Shown here piece by piece: positions 51,001 to 62,826 of a stretch of 64,000 nt of DNA (its first letter is position 1; each line of letters opens with the position of its first letter). Source of the stretch: Eunapius fragilis (Eukaryota; Porifera; Demospongiae; Spongillida; Spongillidae); assembly GCA_963681505.1 (NCBI GenBank), contig OY811972.1, positions 12,070,279 to 12,134,278 on the forward strand. The letters run 5' to 3'. The notes under the pieces are model-generated. The model did no database searches. It worked only from the letters and a program-made list of their open reading frames with translations, and was not told the origin of the DNA. Both the position numbers and the translations under genes were made by a program.

Positions 51001-54000
51001 AATGGCAGTGTTAGCCGCTACATGAGAAGATTTTGTGCTTTAGATGTGGGAGACCTGGGCATGTATCATACAGTGTATGGGTCCTCAATGATTTTTGGTA
51101 TTTGGAAATTTCATATTCACCTATATGGCCAGACATTCACCCACAAACCATTGTTGTGCATTTTGGGTCCTAAATAGGGCATTCCAGAACTTGCTGCTGC
51201 CAGATTGCAGGGATGGCCCCTTATACTAGCAGCCTACAATTACAAGGTTGAGTTTCACCCTATACAATTAAGAAGTGGATGGTCTGTTGAGGTTGCCCCT
51301 ACCAAAAGTGATGCACTCTGATCGAGATATCAATTCATTGAATATGTTACTAATTCAAGCCTTATTGAAGCCTTATCAGGATTTGCTGTTGAAGTTCAAG
51401 TTGACACATTAATGTGTCGACTTGAGATCATTTGCTAAATCCAGTACGTGCAAGATGAGTGGCCCTCACTAGTATCAAATGAGTTGCAACCTTATTGGAT
51501 TAGGAGAAATACACTGTCAATCGAATGTAGCTGTTTATTCTGGGGAGTTCGAGTGATTATAACTTCACAGCTCCACTATCAGGGGCAGAGTTACATAGGG
51601 ACCACCCTTGAGTAGTGTAGATTAGATGCTGGCTCGAGCTTATGTTTGGTGGCCGGGGTTGGACCACAAGTTGGAGGATCTGGTAAAAGGATGCCCAATC
51701 GCATAAGTAACCAGTCACATATATACATACACCGAGCGTTGCACCCCTGCATCCTTGGGTATGGCCAACACGTCTGTGGCAAGGTTATCATGCTGATTTC
51801 GCTCGTACAATTTTGAACAGGATGTTCCACATAGTGGTGGATGCTCATTCTAAATGGCCAGGGGTGATACCTATGTCATTAACCACAGCTGTTCAGACTA
51901 TATTGAAGCCTTGAGACAGTTATATATGGTATTCCAGACCGGTTAGTTAGTGATAATGGTCCTCAATTTGTATCAGATGAATTTGCCTTGTTCTTGGAGC
52001 AGAATAGAGTCAAGCATATCTGGTGAGCCCCATACCACCCCTTTCAATGGGTTGGTAGAACGGTTTGGGCAAACCTTCAAGACGGCTGTGGCTTCCTGCT
52101 CTCTTAATATACTGCATACAACCATCAATGAGGGCCCCAAGAACAATGCTTTTGGGTCGAAGACTGCTATCCTTAAAGGATTTGTTGAGACCCAGGGTAG
52201 ATAAGACCACTAGGCTCGGCAGAAAAAAGAGCAACCAGATTCAGTGTTTGGTTGAAGAGCATGTTCTAGCTTATGATTGGACATGGAAAATAGGTGTGGT
52301 TGTGGATGGAATTGGCACAACCTCTTATATGTGGTACAAATGTGCAGTGAGGTAATGTTATTGACCACATTAAACCACTCACATTTGCATCATCATCATT
52401 GCCGCCAGTGATATCGTCACAAGCTGTTCAACAGGGTGAAACTTCCCCGTACTTGCCTGGTGTGGCAGACAAATCTGACAAGGACAAAACTGAAGGTGCC
52501 ATCACCCTGTCTGAAGCTGCACTTGATTCTGTGGTTACTTGCTGAGGTACTTGCGACAGTGTAGGCGGATCCATTGAGGCCAATGGATGGAACAGGAGGA
52601 ATTCTAACTTGACCCTCCCTTCGGTTAGATGTGTTGTGATTACTAGATACCACCATGGGTTCAGTTCCTTCTGAGTTTGAAGTTGTGCAACGAGAAAGGA
52701 ACAGCACCTTTAGTGCCTACACCTCCACACCTTTATCCAGCAAGGACTAATGACCAGTTCACAGATTCTGATCTTAAGGAATGAAGGATTATGTAGTGCA
52801 TTGGATTGTTAGAACTATACCATAGCCTAGGGCTGGGAAGTATATGTGTCAGTGCACTTGCACATATACTTTTGAGGTGTCCTCATGTGTGTAAGCTGCT
52901 GTGTTGCCATCATACCTTTACTGCTGAACTTTGACATGGGGCACTACAGTATCTATGCATGCAAGTATGTGCGTATGCATTTGTATGTATGTGTGGCATG
53001 TGTATAGTTGTGTGTGTGTATTTCGTGTGTGAGTGTGTGTGTACGGAAAAGAAACCGGGCAAGACCTGTCAAGAATTTGGAACACACTCAATTTCCTTAG
53101 TGTTCTAAAAGGTCATTCTAACTCAGTTGCAACTGTAGGTTCTGTAGAAGCATAACTGAGTATGGAATTTATAATCAGCTATACATTTGCACGGCAAGCG
53201 GCAACTAAAGTCTCAAAACATGCAGTCCAGGTGTATGTGTGTGCATGCGTGTGCATGTGTGTGTATGTATGTATGTATGTATGTATGCATGTATGTATGT
53301 ATGTATGTATGTATGTATGTATGTATGTATGTATGTATGTATGTATGTATGCATGCATGCATGCATGCATGCATGCATGTATGTATGTATGTATGTATGT
53401 ATGTATGTATGTATGTATGTATGTATGTATGTATGTATGAATGAATGAATGTATGTATGTATGTATGTATGTATGTATGTAGTATGTATGTATGTATGTA
53501 TGTATGTACGTATGTATGTATGTATGTATGTATGTATGTATGTATGTATGTATGTATGTATGTATGTATGCATGTATGCATGGATGGATGTATGTATGTA
53601 TGTATGTATGTATGTGTGTGTATGTATGTATGTATGTATGTATGTATGTATGTATGTATGTATGTATGTATGTATGTATGTATGTATGTATGTATGTATG
53701 TATGTATGTATGTATGTATGTATGTATGTATGTATGTATGTATGTATGTATGTATGTATGTATGTATGTATGTATGTATGTATGTATGTATGTATGTATG
53801 TTTGTGTGTGGCTAAACCATGTAATTTCTTTCGAAGGGGACATACAAATGTTGATGCTCGAAGCCATTCATTGAGTGTACACCATTCATTGGTGATATAG
53901 ATATAGATCAAATTCACTTCTTGTATGTGCATGTACCTATCAGCAATAGCTCTCAGGACCATGGCAGCAAATACATTTGTATGTATTACCATGTGTTTCC

Positions 54001-57000
54001 TAGAATAAAAACTAGACAGTTAAGATGCCAATGTTCCTCCCTGGCTGTCCATCTATTCTCTTCAAATTTTAGCATTATGGAACACAAGTAAATAAAAACA
54101 TTCTCTACGAGAAAGTTGGTGGGATATAGGATTTGATTATGACATTGGTGGTGTAAAACGCAAGGAAACAAGGTCTTATCAGAAGGGAAAATGTCATAGT
54201 CCTATATTTAGCACATTTCTAGGGCATGTGTTGTTTGTGTGCTAAATATAGGACTATGACATTTTCCCTTCTGATAAGACCTTGTTTCACACCACCAATG
54301 TCATAATCAAATCCTATATCCCACCAACTTTCTCGTAGAGAATGTTTTTATTTACTTGTTTTCTTAATTTTTTTTCATACCCAAGTAACCCAATGACTGT
54401 TGTATGGCTGCTTCTCCCTTTTCATTTCTTTATACACATGCCGTTTATCTTTAGATACCGTAATTAAATTATACAAGACATAGGAGGCTGATAGTCGATT
54501 GTTTATCAAAGTATTATATTATATAAAAGCGAGTCCTCCAGCCGATTCTGAAGCTATTGGTGAAATTTTCATCGCTTAGAAATGTTCCTGTCCTGAGTTA
54601 TGCGTTGCCAAGAAGAAGGAGAAGAAGACGACCCGCCCCTTGTTCCGAGACTGGGTACGAGGACGGGCAGCACACTCTTGTTCTCAACAACCACGCGGTT
54701 CAGCAACATGAAACAAAAACGAAACTACTCATTTTTGACTTCTAGATCGATTGCTAAAACAAGCTACACGATCCGATCGTCGGGAGTGTTGTTACAGACG
54801 GGTCGCGTTTTTTAATGACTTCATAGTCGTGGTCAAATCCTATATGGAAGTTTCTAACGAAACTTCCGATATGACAAAGATGAAAATTATGGGGTCATTG
54901 TGAATGAAAGAGACCTAACAGAATTATCCACTCCAAACAAGCATAACTTGTATCGATAAAGGATAAGCCACATTCCAATGCCATGCAGTTAGTAGGGTCC
55001 AGTTTAATCTTGTCCTTAAGTACTGATGAATGGAAACGAGTTCACATGAAACCTAATGTCCTAACAATTGCAATGTGAGTAGTTTTGCATGGGATATTCC
55101 ATGCTAAGCCTTCTCAAGTTTATTGAACAAACAATAAAACGGTGTATATTCCAGCTGCTTGGTTAGCTAACAAGTTGTTGTTTGGTGTGGATAAACAATT
55201 CAATAGGCAGAGAGACCTTCCCGTGCGCATTTTGTGCCTTTTAATGACATTAGTACATAGAACTCAGAGGTAAGTAACTGGCTATGGGTCCTGCTTGTTT
55301 TAAACTACGATTGTTGAGCGAACAACAACTAGTACTAATCGAGTGTGGGTGGTTACATCACAAAATGGTGCCTTTGAATACTGCTTTGTCTACTCCGCCT
55401 TTTCCTCTTTGCAAGTATCATGTCGATTCCACTGGCTTCCAAGACTTGAATATATTTTAAAAATCACTATTTCCAGTAGAAAGTTAAGGAATTGTTAGGA
55501 TAACGCTTTTACATTACTTGTGTTCATCAAGGGCAAATTGTGTTTTGTACGATCCCAATTTAAATAATTATTGGAGCCTGTAATGCCATTAAGCAAGACA
55601 TGGCGTTCCAGTGGTGGTGCACACAGATGGTAGTCCTCATTTCATGTCACAGGAATTCCAAGCATTCTCAAGGTCATGGGATTTTGTTAACACTTTTTCC
55701 TCTCCATACAACTGTCAATAAAATGGTAAGGTAGAATTTGCAGTTAAAATTGTGAAGTGACTTTTCAAGCAAAGTTTAGACCCATACCTGGCTCTTCTGG
55801 AATGGCGCAATACTACTACTCTACAACAACTACAAAAGAGGATCCTGTATTTTAACCTTTTTTCAAATACTTGATTATTGGAACCATGGTTACTTTACCC
55901 ATCGCAAACAAAAAATTTAAAAAATTGGAGATACAGAGAGCCATCAAGCTAAAGCAAAGGGGAAGACACTAGACTACTGAAAGTGGGTGATTCTGTACTA
56001 GTCATGGACCTTAATTCTAATTAAGAAGACTGAGTGGATGCAAGGATATTGTCTATTTGCATCCGTGTGTACACCTGTACACATATTGGGTAATATGTGT
56101 ACAGGGGAGCACAAATTACTTACCCTACCTTATCTTTGTAAGTAATCACATTTGTCATTCAAAAATCAATGTATTAGTACACAACAGATAATTAATTGAT
56201 GGTCACTAATAATTCAAATTATTTGATTGTTATCTGACAAATAAACCACATTAGAAAAACAAAGAAAACTGCGCATGCGACTGAGGTGTACGTGTACGCA
56301 GAGCAAGAGGATGTGTTGACAGTGGAGAGGCTCGAATAGTGGAGGTGCAAATGGTGGAGCGCGAATAGTGGAGGCGCAAGTAGAGGAGGTACGAGCACTG
56401 AAAGCTCGAATAGTGGAGGCATTAATGGTGGAGGCGCGAATAGTGGAGGCGCGAGTAGAGAAGGCACGATCGAGCACTGAAGGCTCGAATAGTGGAGGCA
56501 CAAATGGTGGAGGCGCGAATAGTGGAGGCGCAAGCACTGAAGGTGCAAATAGTGAAAGCGTGAGTAGTGGAGGCATGGTAGGGAATTCGAAGTGGCAGAG
56601 GAAGTGCAAGTAGAGGTTGAGGAAGTGCAAGTAGAGGTAGAGGAAGTGCAAGTAGAGGTAGAGGAAGTGCAAGTAGAGGTAGAGGAAGTGCAAGTGGAGG
56701 TAGAGGAAGTGCAAGTAGAGGTAGAGGAAGTGCAAGTAGGAGTGAAGGAGTAAAACCTCAAAACCTAAAGCTGCAGTCTGCCCTGAGATGGTGGAGTGAT
56801 ACTAACATGATCATTTAGCATTGTTGCTGTTTTTGATACACCAGTGATTGAATTTGCATGATTTTTTGCAATGAACATCATTTTCCTACATAGGACTAAT
56901 TTGTGTACACCTGTACACATTTTACTGCAAAACTTTCCTGATACAACTGCATGAATAATTTCATATTATATAGTTACTATATCATGCCCTCTATCACTTT

Positions 57001-60000
57001 CAATACTCATTTGAAAACAGTATACTACTAAAGTGAAGCAATGTAATATGTGTACAGGCGTACACAAATTAGAGCATATGACTGTAAAAGTGATTACCAA
57101 AAAGAAACAGCATTTGTGTGATGTACATACAAAACAAACTATGTGGATAAAATTTGACTTATTGAGAATGTTCCCATCATGTTTGTTTTAATCTCTAACT
57201 TTTACAGTGTTCTGCAGTGCTATAGATAACAGGATTAAGAGTTGTTATTGCAATTAGCCAAAATTAGCATATTCATGACACACTTAACCACAAGTTAACA
57301 CCACCATAGGGGGTATAGATTTTCACAAGTTGTGTAAAATGACCACTGCTGGTATGAGATATAATGCAGCAAAATGAAAGGAGTAATTTGTGTACCACTG
57401 TACACATTTTAGGATGCAAATAGACAATATTGTAGAGGGTCAGGTCTTGGATAGGTCTCATATGGTGGAAGTTTAATGACCAGCCTGTTATATCAAAATA
57501 GGCAGTTTTTGAAAACCTTTAAGCACCATCCATAGGAATCAGAGCTGTAAGCAATCTGTTGCTAGTTTACTCGTGTTTCTTTTGTACTTTACGATGAAAT
57601 TGTCTACAACCAGTGACCAGAGGCAGATGGGGAACCTGTAATGAGGCTACTACCTGAGTCAGTATATACATGTAATGCATTCATCACTAAGCACCAGGCA
57701 TAAAGTAAACCAATATCCACCAGAGGGAGCCACAAAGAACTCCCACAAATCCGAGATACATTGAAGTCACAGTACCTCAAGAACCAGCTGACGATAAACT
57801 ATTGAGAAGCCCTTTTGGAAAAAAAAAACTGCTGCACATAAACATAGCTTAGTAAATAAAAAAATCTAATGGATTCTTGTAATGGATACTGGGTGCCTTT
57901 CTTTAGAGGTTGTAAAGATAAAAAACATATAAGAACATCTTTTTCTATTTCAACGTATGGCAGTAAAGCTGTAGCTAATAGTAGCTAGCATATCGAAGGG
58001 TTAGGAACAGAATAGGGAATAACTCACCTTATGAATTCCTGACCTGGAACCGTAGTTGATAGCCTATAAAGAAGGCACAATTACAAAGCAAATGTAAAAT
58101 AATAACAACTGCAAAATGTTGCAATTAAAGAAATGTGACGTGAAATTTATTCTTGCAATTAAAGAAAGGCGTGGCACTGTTTTGAGAGGTGATAAGCTTC
58201 AAAGAGTGCTTACATCCCAATGATACATTCATCAATTATGTAGTTTATTGAAATTCTTTGTTAATGACCTTGGGGAAGCAAGACGTGAAGTAGTTTTGTG
58301 CCCAGACTCAAATGTACAGTGATCAGTATGACGTCGCATACAAATTATAAGCGATACTCAACATATCATGGATTTGTACATACATGTATGTTTACACAAC
58401 CAATTGGATCATGGTGTTACACTGGAAGTATAAATGAAATATAAACAACAAGTTAATGAACAGATGTAACAATATTTGACTGGTATGAATAAATTAAATG
58501 AACCAGTTATACGTTAGGTTTATACGCCTAAGGATGCTGAATTTAGATATGATAGTGACTGTAGTAAGCAAATGTTAGTAGGCAAAATTCAAATAAAATG
58601 GTCTAGGAAAGCACTATGCAACGCTTGCCATTAAGAAAGTGAAACCGTGTTACTTTAAATATATATCGTTGTAGCTATTAGTGTATGAATAGCTCCAAAT
58701 ATATCAGCGTGATGAATTTAAAACCAGACAAAAGAAGTTAAGAAGTGCGCGAATTTCATGAATAAATTGTGATATTCCTTAAATTATGGTAGCAAATGCT
58801 TAGCAGAAGGCATATACTATGTATGATGTTAACACATCAGTGCATAGGATGGGTTGGGGGTAATATTGGGTCACCCCATCACTACACGTACAAATCTCAA
58901 TCACATACATAAGTACATGTTCGTTGACATAGCATGAAGAAGGCATTGCGCTAATTAATTAATTATCAAATTGGACTGCTTGCAGGATTTTCTAGGTAGC
59001 TACACGTCCGATGGTCCTTATTTTATCAATTGCTGTCAAAGAGTGTCTGTTCTATTGTCTCAAGGTGATTTGGGCTGATGGTGTGTTCGAGTGTGCGTCA
59101 TTTAAAATGGATACTCTATGGTGGCATTCTGAACTCATTTGTTTGTTTGGTAAGTTCTCACATTAGATTTTAAATGTGTCTACATGCATCTACTATTAGG
59201 TACATGTATATTTGGCTGCTTAGAGGCCTTTTTGTGGACATGGCTTTACTGCTCCGCTAAGCACTTGCCCTGCCAGCTGCTTGGGTAGCAACTTATAGCT
59301 GAAGCTCCATTGATTTAAAGAAAGAGGTAAAATATACAGATAGAGGTAGGAGAAAACGATGTGAAGCATGGTTTAAAGGAGCACAAGGTTTGTGGCATGA
59401 GGGAGCAATAGGCTTGTGGCCTAAAATATAGGCTTGTGGCTAATGGAGCAGCAGGCTTGTCGTGTGAGGAAGTAACAGGCTTGTAGTTCGAGGGAGCAGT
59501 AGGCTTGTGGTGTGAGGGAAGCAGAAGGCTTGTAGTGTAAGGGAGCAGTAGGTTTGTGGCGTAAGGTAATAGTACGCTTGTGGTGTGAGAGAGTAGTAGG
59601 CTTGTGATGACAGGGTCAGCAAGCTTGTGGTGAGGTACAGTGTACTTGCGGTGTGCTTCCTCGATTCTATAGTCCACATATTTCTAGGCCTCCAAAGACC
59701 CCATCTCCATCTTGAAATTCCATGGCTGCAGTTTCATCAGCAGAAGCCTGACATGGATTATGATGCCCATATCAGGTAAGCGTATAGAATCTCTTACACC
59801 TCACAACCCTCGTTCTCCTCAACATAGCTACCACACTATCACTAAAATCACTTGTATTGGAAGAGAAATGCAGTGTCAGACAGCAGCGTTTTCTTATGTT
59901 TGTCATTTCGTGTATCGCACTGATAAAAGAGTTATTTATCGTACATGAATCCCGCTCGTCACATAATAGTGCCCTCTGCGTATTCAGTATAATGTTATCA

Positions 60001-62325
60001 ACCTGTAAGCAGACATAATGATATACATCTGGCAATTCTTCGGTTGGCCAAAAGCTTTTGTGCTTTGTGCTGTCACACCTCATAATTATACACCAATGTG
60101 AATAAAACCATAACCTTCATTGTAGACATCAGTGATATCAAGGTCAAAATTAAAATGAATACAAATAATGTATCATATGGATTCAACAAAATTTATACCC
60201 CAGCCCAATACATATTTCTATCAATAAAAAACATATAGTGATCACCTGAGCCAATGTGGTCTTTCCTGATCCAGTGTCCCCACAAAGAATGGCTTTACCA
60301 AATGAATGGATGGGGTAGTCCCCACAACTTATGGTATACTTCTGGAGCATTGTGAGTACTTCATACTTAGTAGCCAACTTCAGTGGTATATGACCATTGG
60401 AGCTTTGTATGTTTACATCAATCCCAGGTGTGGACAGAAGAACTTTCACACAACCAACTTTGCCATATTGTGCTGCATAATGCAATGCTGTGTTCCCATC
60501 CTATGGAGGTGACATCACCACAATTACTACTATAAAGGTTTCATCACTATTGCACTGTCCCATCAAATGGAGGTTACATAATCACCATTAAGTCACATTG
60601 TACATCATCACAATTATCACTGTCCCCAATCTATGAAGATTTCATCACTAATACACTGTCCCAATCAAATGGAGGTTATATAATCACCATTATCACTATC
60701 CCCATCCCATGAAGGTTGTATCTCCAGCATTACCCTATGGAGGTTACATCATCAGTCCCACCCTATGGAAGTTACATCATCACTATTACCTCCACACTAA
60801 TGTCGCATCTACTTGAAGGGCTCTGACAATTATATTTCAGTCCCCAAATTATAATTCACACGTAGCCATATTCTGCACCACTACACACTCAATTCCATCA
60901 CCTCTTTACAAATGCAAATAATATACAAAACTCAACTCACTTCATCCTGATGGTTGGCCAGGGCACCCCTTTCCAACAAATATTTCACACATTCAACATG
61001 GCCTTGATATGAGGCAAACATCAGTGGGGTCTGTCCATACTGTAAGGAGAAGCATTACAGCGTGTAACAGGAATGTTTATAACACTGATGTATGGATTAT
61101 ATTCAAATGTGCAAACAATGGAGGTCTGGGGAGGAGGGTGGTCATCCTTACTGCCCACCAATCACACACTATCGCTGGCCCACATAAGGGGCCAGCGAAG
61201 CCGACCAAAAGTCTGCAAGAGATCACATGTCAACAGGTGGTGCATACTGGTATTGGCACAAGGTGGGACATACTGGTATTGGCACTAGGTGGGGCATACT
61301 GGTATTGGCACTAGGTGGGGGCATACTGGTATTGGCACTACGTGGGGCATACTGGTATTGGTACTAGGTGGGGCATACTGGTATTGCCACTAGGTGGGGG
61401 CATACTGGTATTGGCACTAGGTGGGGACATACTGGTATTGGCACTAGGTGGGGTATACTGGTATTGCCACTAGGTGGGGGCATACTGGTATTGGCACTAG
61501 GTGGGGTATACTGGTATTGGTACTAGGTGGGGCATACTGGTATTGGCACTAGGTGGGGTATACTGGTATTGGCATTAGGTGGGGGGGCATACAGGTAATT
61601 TGTTTGGGCCACCAAAATAAAGGTTTGCATGTGTATCCATGAATTACATGCTCTTAAATACAACATCAACTTTCGTCTAGTTCTTTGTACTAATTGGAAT
61701 CCCCCACACTTAGCAGCAAGAACATTTGCGACCTCATATACATGTAATATAAGGACCTCATATGGTATGTTTTGGACTATTCAAAGATCTTTTCTTCCTT
61801 TATACAGGAAGAGGGGCTAAAAATGCAAGGTGTTTAAACAGTCTCACCTCATTAGTAGCATCAATGTTCACCCCAGCATCAAGCAGTGCAACGATTTCAT
61901 CAACCCTGCCACCTTCTGCAGCCTTAAGAAGCATCTCTTTTGGGGTCTAAGGAGGTCCATGCTGGTAAATGGTATGTAACACAATAACATTCATAGTGTA
62001 CATGTCAGGTGGTACAACTGTACCACTAATTGATATAGAGCTCTACTGTGATTGGTTTATGTGCCTCCTACATAGAGGTAGTCCCCATACACACCAGCCC
62101 CTACATAGAAGTACATTTTATAAGTGTATATATACAATGTAATTCGAATATTGCGTGAAATAGAAAATGTTATATACCCATACAAGAACTGGACAATGTA
62201 GCGAAATAAACCATGTTTCCACCATTTCTGTGAAAACAAATCCTCACCTCACCACTTGTTGTAAGCTGATAAAGTCTCATCATCACTTCATTTGCTCTGC
62301 CATTTCTAACTGCATCCTGTAACAC
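47720..62325 (-). CDS. ANK-Roc-COR-Death domain protein (Roco family)
   Basis: Minus-strand exons in order: 62325-62248, 61946-61848, 61039-60941, 60500-60246, 58063-58028, 49954-48373, 48188-48072 and 48012-47720 (stop TAG). Phases join exactly; together they give about 852 residues. Order: divergent ankyrin repeat, three clearer repeats, Roc GTPase (P-loop GDTGSGKTT, T..GI segment, DLAGH, G4 GTHAD), COR, a Ser/Asp-rich linker, then a C-terminal Death domain. This is the DAPK1 C-terminal architecture without a kinase, expected to be a cytoplasmic GTP-regulated dimeric signalling scaffold (family knowledge). The true first exon is unproven; a 15-bp exon at 62530-62516 (MHQPP, GTAAC donor) would fit in phase. 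The 8-kb intron is full of mobile elements. Confidence 0.85.
48072..48188 (-). CDS. Linker exon of the Roco gene
   Basis: 117 bp, phase 1 at both ends. Encodes DGGSQRRRQVGGTGEYG and a Ser/Asp/Glu-rich stretch (STDSDDYSSVSEDPL), probably a flexible linker between COR and Death domains. Confidence 0.75.
48373..49954 (-). CDS. Large exon: Roc G3-G5 and COR domain
   Basis: Begins at ATTCAG|GGTAAA with GKAADVTHPGPVKLLTAGI. It contains MLFDLAGHREYYSSH (G3), VIVMGTHADG (G4) and the COR region (FLNDRVPAQLDAIPLSQLL, LSDKGLIVFLHGDEANSWIVL, VIPIPVLREHF). It ends GMKEAG split by a GTAAGT donor. The exon is 1582 bp with no internal stop in its frame, by far the longest coding exon in the window. Confidence 0.9.
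50329..52937 (+). pseudogene. Internally deleted Ty3/gypsy element with LTR remnants
   Basis: Similar sequences at 50329-50434 and 52807-52937 (TTAGAACT ... AGGGCTGGGAAGT ... GCACTTGCACATATA ... TACTGCTGAACTTTGACATG) look like decayed LTRs in direct orientation. Between them: a gag zinc knuckle (CFRCGRPGHVS near 51036-51068), then almost at once RNase H (HKPLLCILGPK, AAARLQGWPLILAAYNYKVE at 51140-51260), integrase zinc/core (ARAYVWWPGLDHKLEDLVKG near 51620-51690; LVSDNGPQFVSDEFALF near 51945-51995; APYHP). Protease and RT are deleted and stops are frequent. It lies in the long Roco-gene intron, opposite to that gene. Confidence 0.75.
53255..53802. repeat. (ATGT)n microsatellite, ~550 bp
   Basis: Tetranucleotide array, mostly ATGT with short ATGC and ATGA interruptions. 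Frames up to 259 codons (THIY or MYVC repeats) are artefacts of the array. Confidence 0.95.
54084..54880 (+). mobile_element. Composite dispersed element, copy B (hairpin plus body)
   Basis: Hairpin 54084-54359 followed by about 170 bp not present in copy A, then the body 54530-54880 with the frame MVKFSSLRNVPVLSYALPRR. It is the inverted counterpart of 7440-8314, and the loop and body orientation agree, so hairpin and body move as one unit. Confidence 0.65.
55050..56040 (+). pseudogene. Ty3/gypsy integrase relic
   Basis: Frames with stops read VVHTDGGPHFMSQEFQAFSR, WDFVNTFSSPYNCQ, KVEFAVKIVK and LALLEWRNTTT, matching the integrase core after the second catalytic Asp and the YNQSNGKVE region. 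Upstream parts are too decayed to assign. It is a different lineage from the 31.7-kb and 50.3-kb elements. Confidence 0.7.
56044..57432. mobile_element. Non-autonomous TIR element with internal minisatellites
   Basis: Left end 56044-56118 (GGATATTGTCTATTTGCATCC ... TATGTGTACAGGGGAGCACAAATTAC, partly quoted) is the reverse complement of 57383-57432. A second inverted pair of the same TGTACAGGTGTACACAAATT-like motif lies at 56898-56920 and 57049-57072. No transposase is present. Confidence 0.6.
56340..56750. repeat. Minisatellites inside the TIR element
   Basis: GTGGAGGCGCGAATA-type short units (56340-56570) followed by seven copies of a 21-bp unit GAAGTGCAAGTAGAGGTAGA (56598-56745). ORFs of 173-180 codons on the minus strand (YLHFL, SSTST repeats) follow from the 3n unit length. 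Confidence 0.85.
58028..58063 (-). CDS. 36-bp micro-exon inside the Roc domain
   Basis: TATAG acceptor, 12 codons AINYGSRSGIHK, GTGAGT donor, phase 0. It sits between the G1 and G2/G3 exons, where Roc domains have a variable loop. Splice signals and phase fit, but length makes chance possible. Confidence 0.55.
59372..59660. repeat. 24-bp degenerate minisatellite
   Basis: About twelve degenerate copies of AGGCTTGTGGTGTGAGGGAG-type units. Confidence 0.8.
60246..60500 (-). CDS. Exon joining the last ankyrin repeat to the Roc P-loop
   Basis: 85 codons: DGNTALHYAAQYGKVGCVKV ... (ankyrin), a second short repeat (NGHIPLKLA), then AILCGDTGSGKTTLAQ, a Walker A/G1 motif, ending in phase 0 at a GTGATC donor. 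Confidence 0.85.
60941..62325 (-). CDS. Ankyrin exons of the Roco gene
   Basis: 62325-62248 (78 bp, VLQDAVRNGRANEVMMRLYQ), 61946-61848 (99 bp, TPKEMLLKAAEGGRVDEIVA) and 61039-60941 (99 bp, YGQTPLMFASYQGHVECVKY). All are phase 0. The second and third resemble the ELxG and PLMY exon types of the gene at 0-16 kb, linking the two genes. Confidence 0.8.
61240..61590. repeat. Third 26-bp minisatellite (~13 copies)
   Basis: Unit TACTGGTATTGGCACTAGGT plus GGGGCA (26 bp, one extra G in some), in an intron between two ankyrin exons of the Roco gene. Its sequence is unrelated to the other two 26-bp arrays. Confidence 0.9.
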
Positions 62326-62826
62326 CTACAGTTAAGACACAACATATTTACATTTACATGTACGGTAGAGAAGTAACCTGCAAGGAGTAGGGTCTGGGAA
62401 CTTGTCAATACCAAAGTTGTGTTTGTAGATATTCTATGTTTGTATGATTTCATGAACCACAAAACCATACTTCCATGTGCATCTTATCAACACATAGTCA
62501 CGTGATTTTTGTTACTGGTGGCTGATGCATAGTTTGCTTTTAAAAACAAAAATAGACGTACAGGACTGGTGACAAGGCATCAAGCATGAACATCTCTCAG
62601 TCTGGATAAATTGCTAATCCAAGTTTCGCCATCAAATTATACTATTTAGTATACCAACCAGATGCCCATTGTAGCTCTGCATGCATGTTTCGTATCTGTA
62701 TATCACCATTAATATTAATGCACATACAAAGACTTTTTGGTTTACATGAACATTAACTATTGGAATTCGCAAAACGTGCAGTTGAAAAAAGTAAGCCTGT
62801 CACTGTCTGCGCATTGTAGAAAAATC

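Larger units (their letters stand above)
57440..60240. other. Intron regions of the Roco gene outside named repeats
   Basis: Apart from the 36-bp exon at 58028-58063 and the minisatellite at 59372-59660, no supported feature was seen; the sequence is A/T-rich. Confidence 0.4.

Noticed and set aside
53205-53992. 259- and 220-codon frames on minus, 151 and 141 on plus
   Set aside because: They translate the ATGT microsatellite into THIY/MYVC repeats on both strands.
56214-56761. 173- and 180-codon frames on minus
   Set aside because: They cross 15-21-bp tandem repeats within a TIR element. Low complexity, no start context or domain.
62655-62700. Ankyrin-like SYNGHLVG fragment on minus
   Set aside because: Too short, no splice borders; at most a relic.
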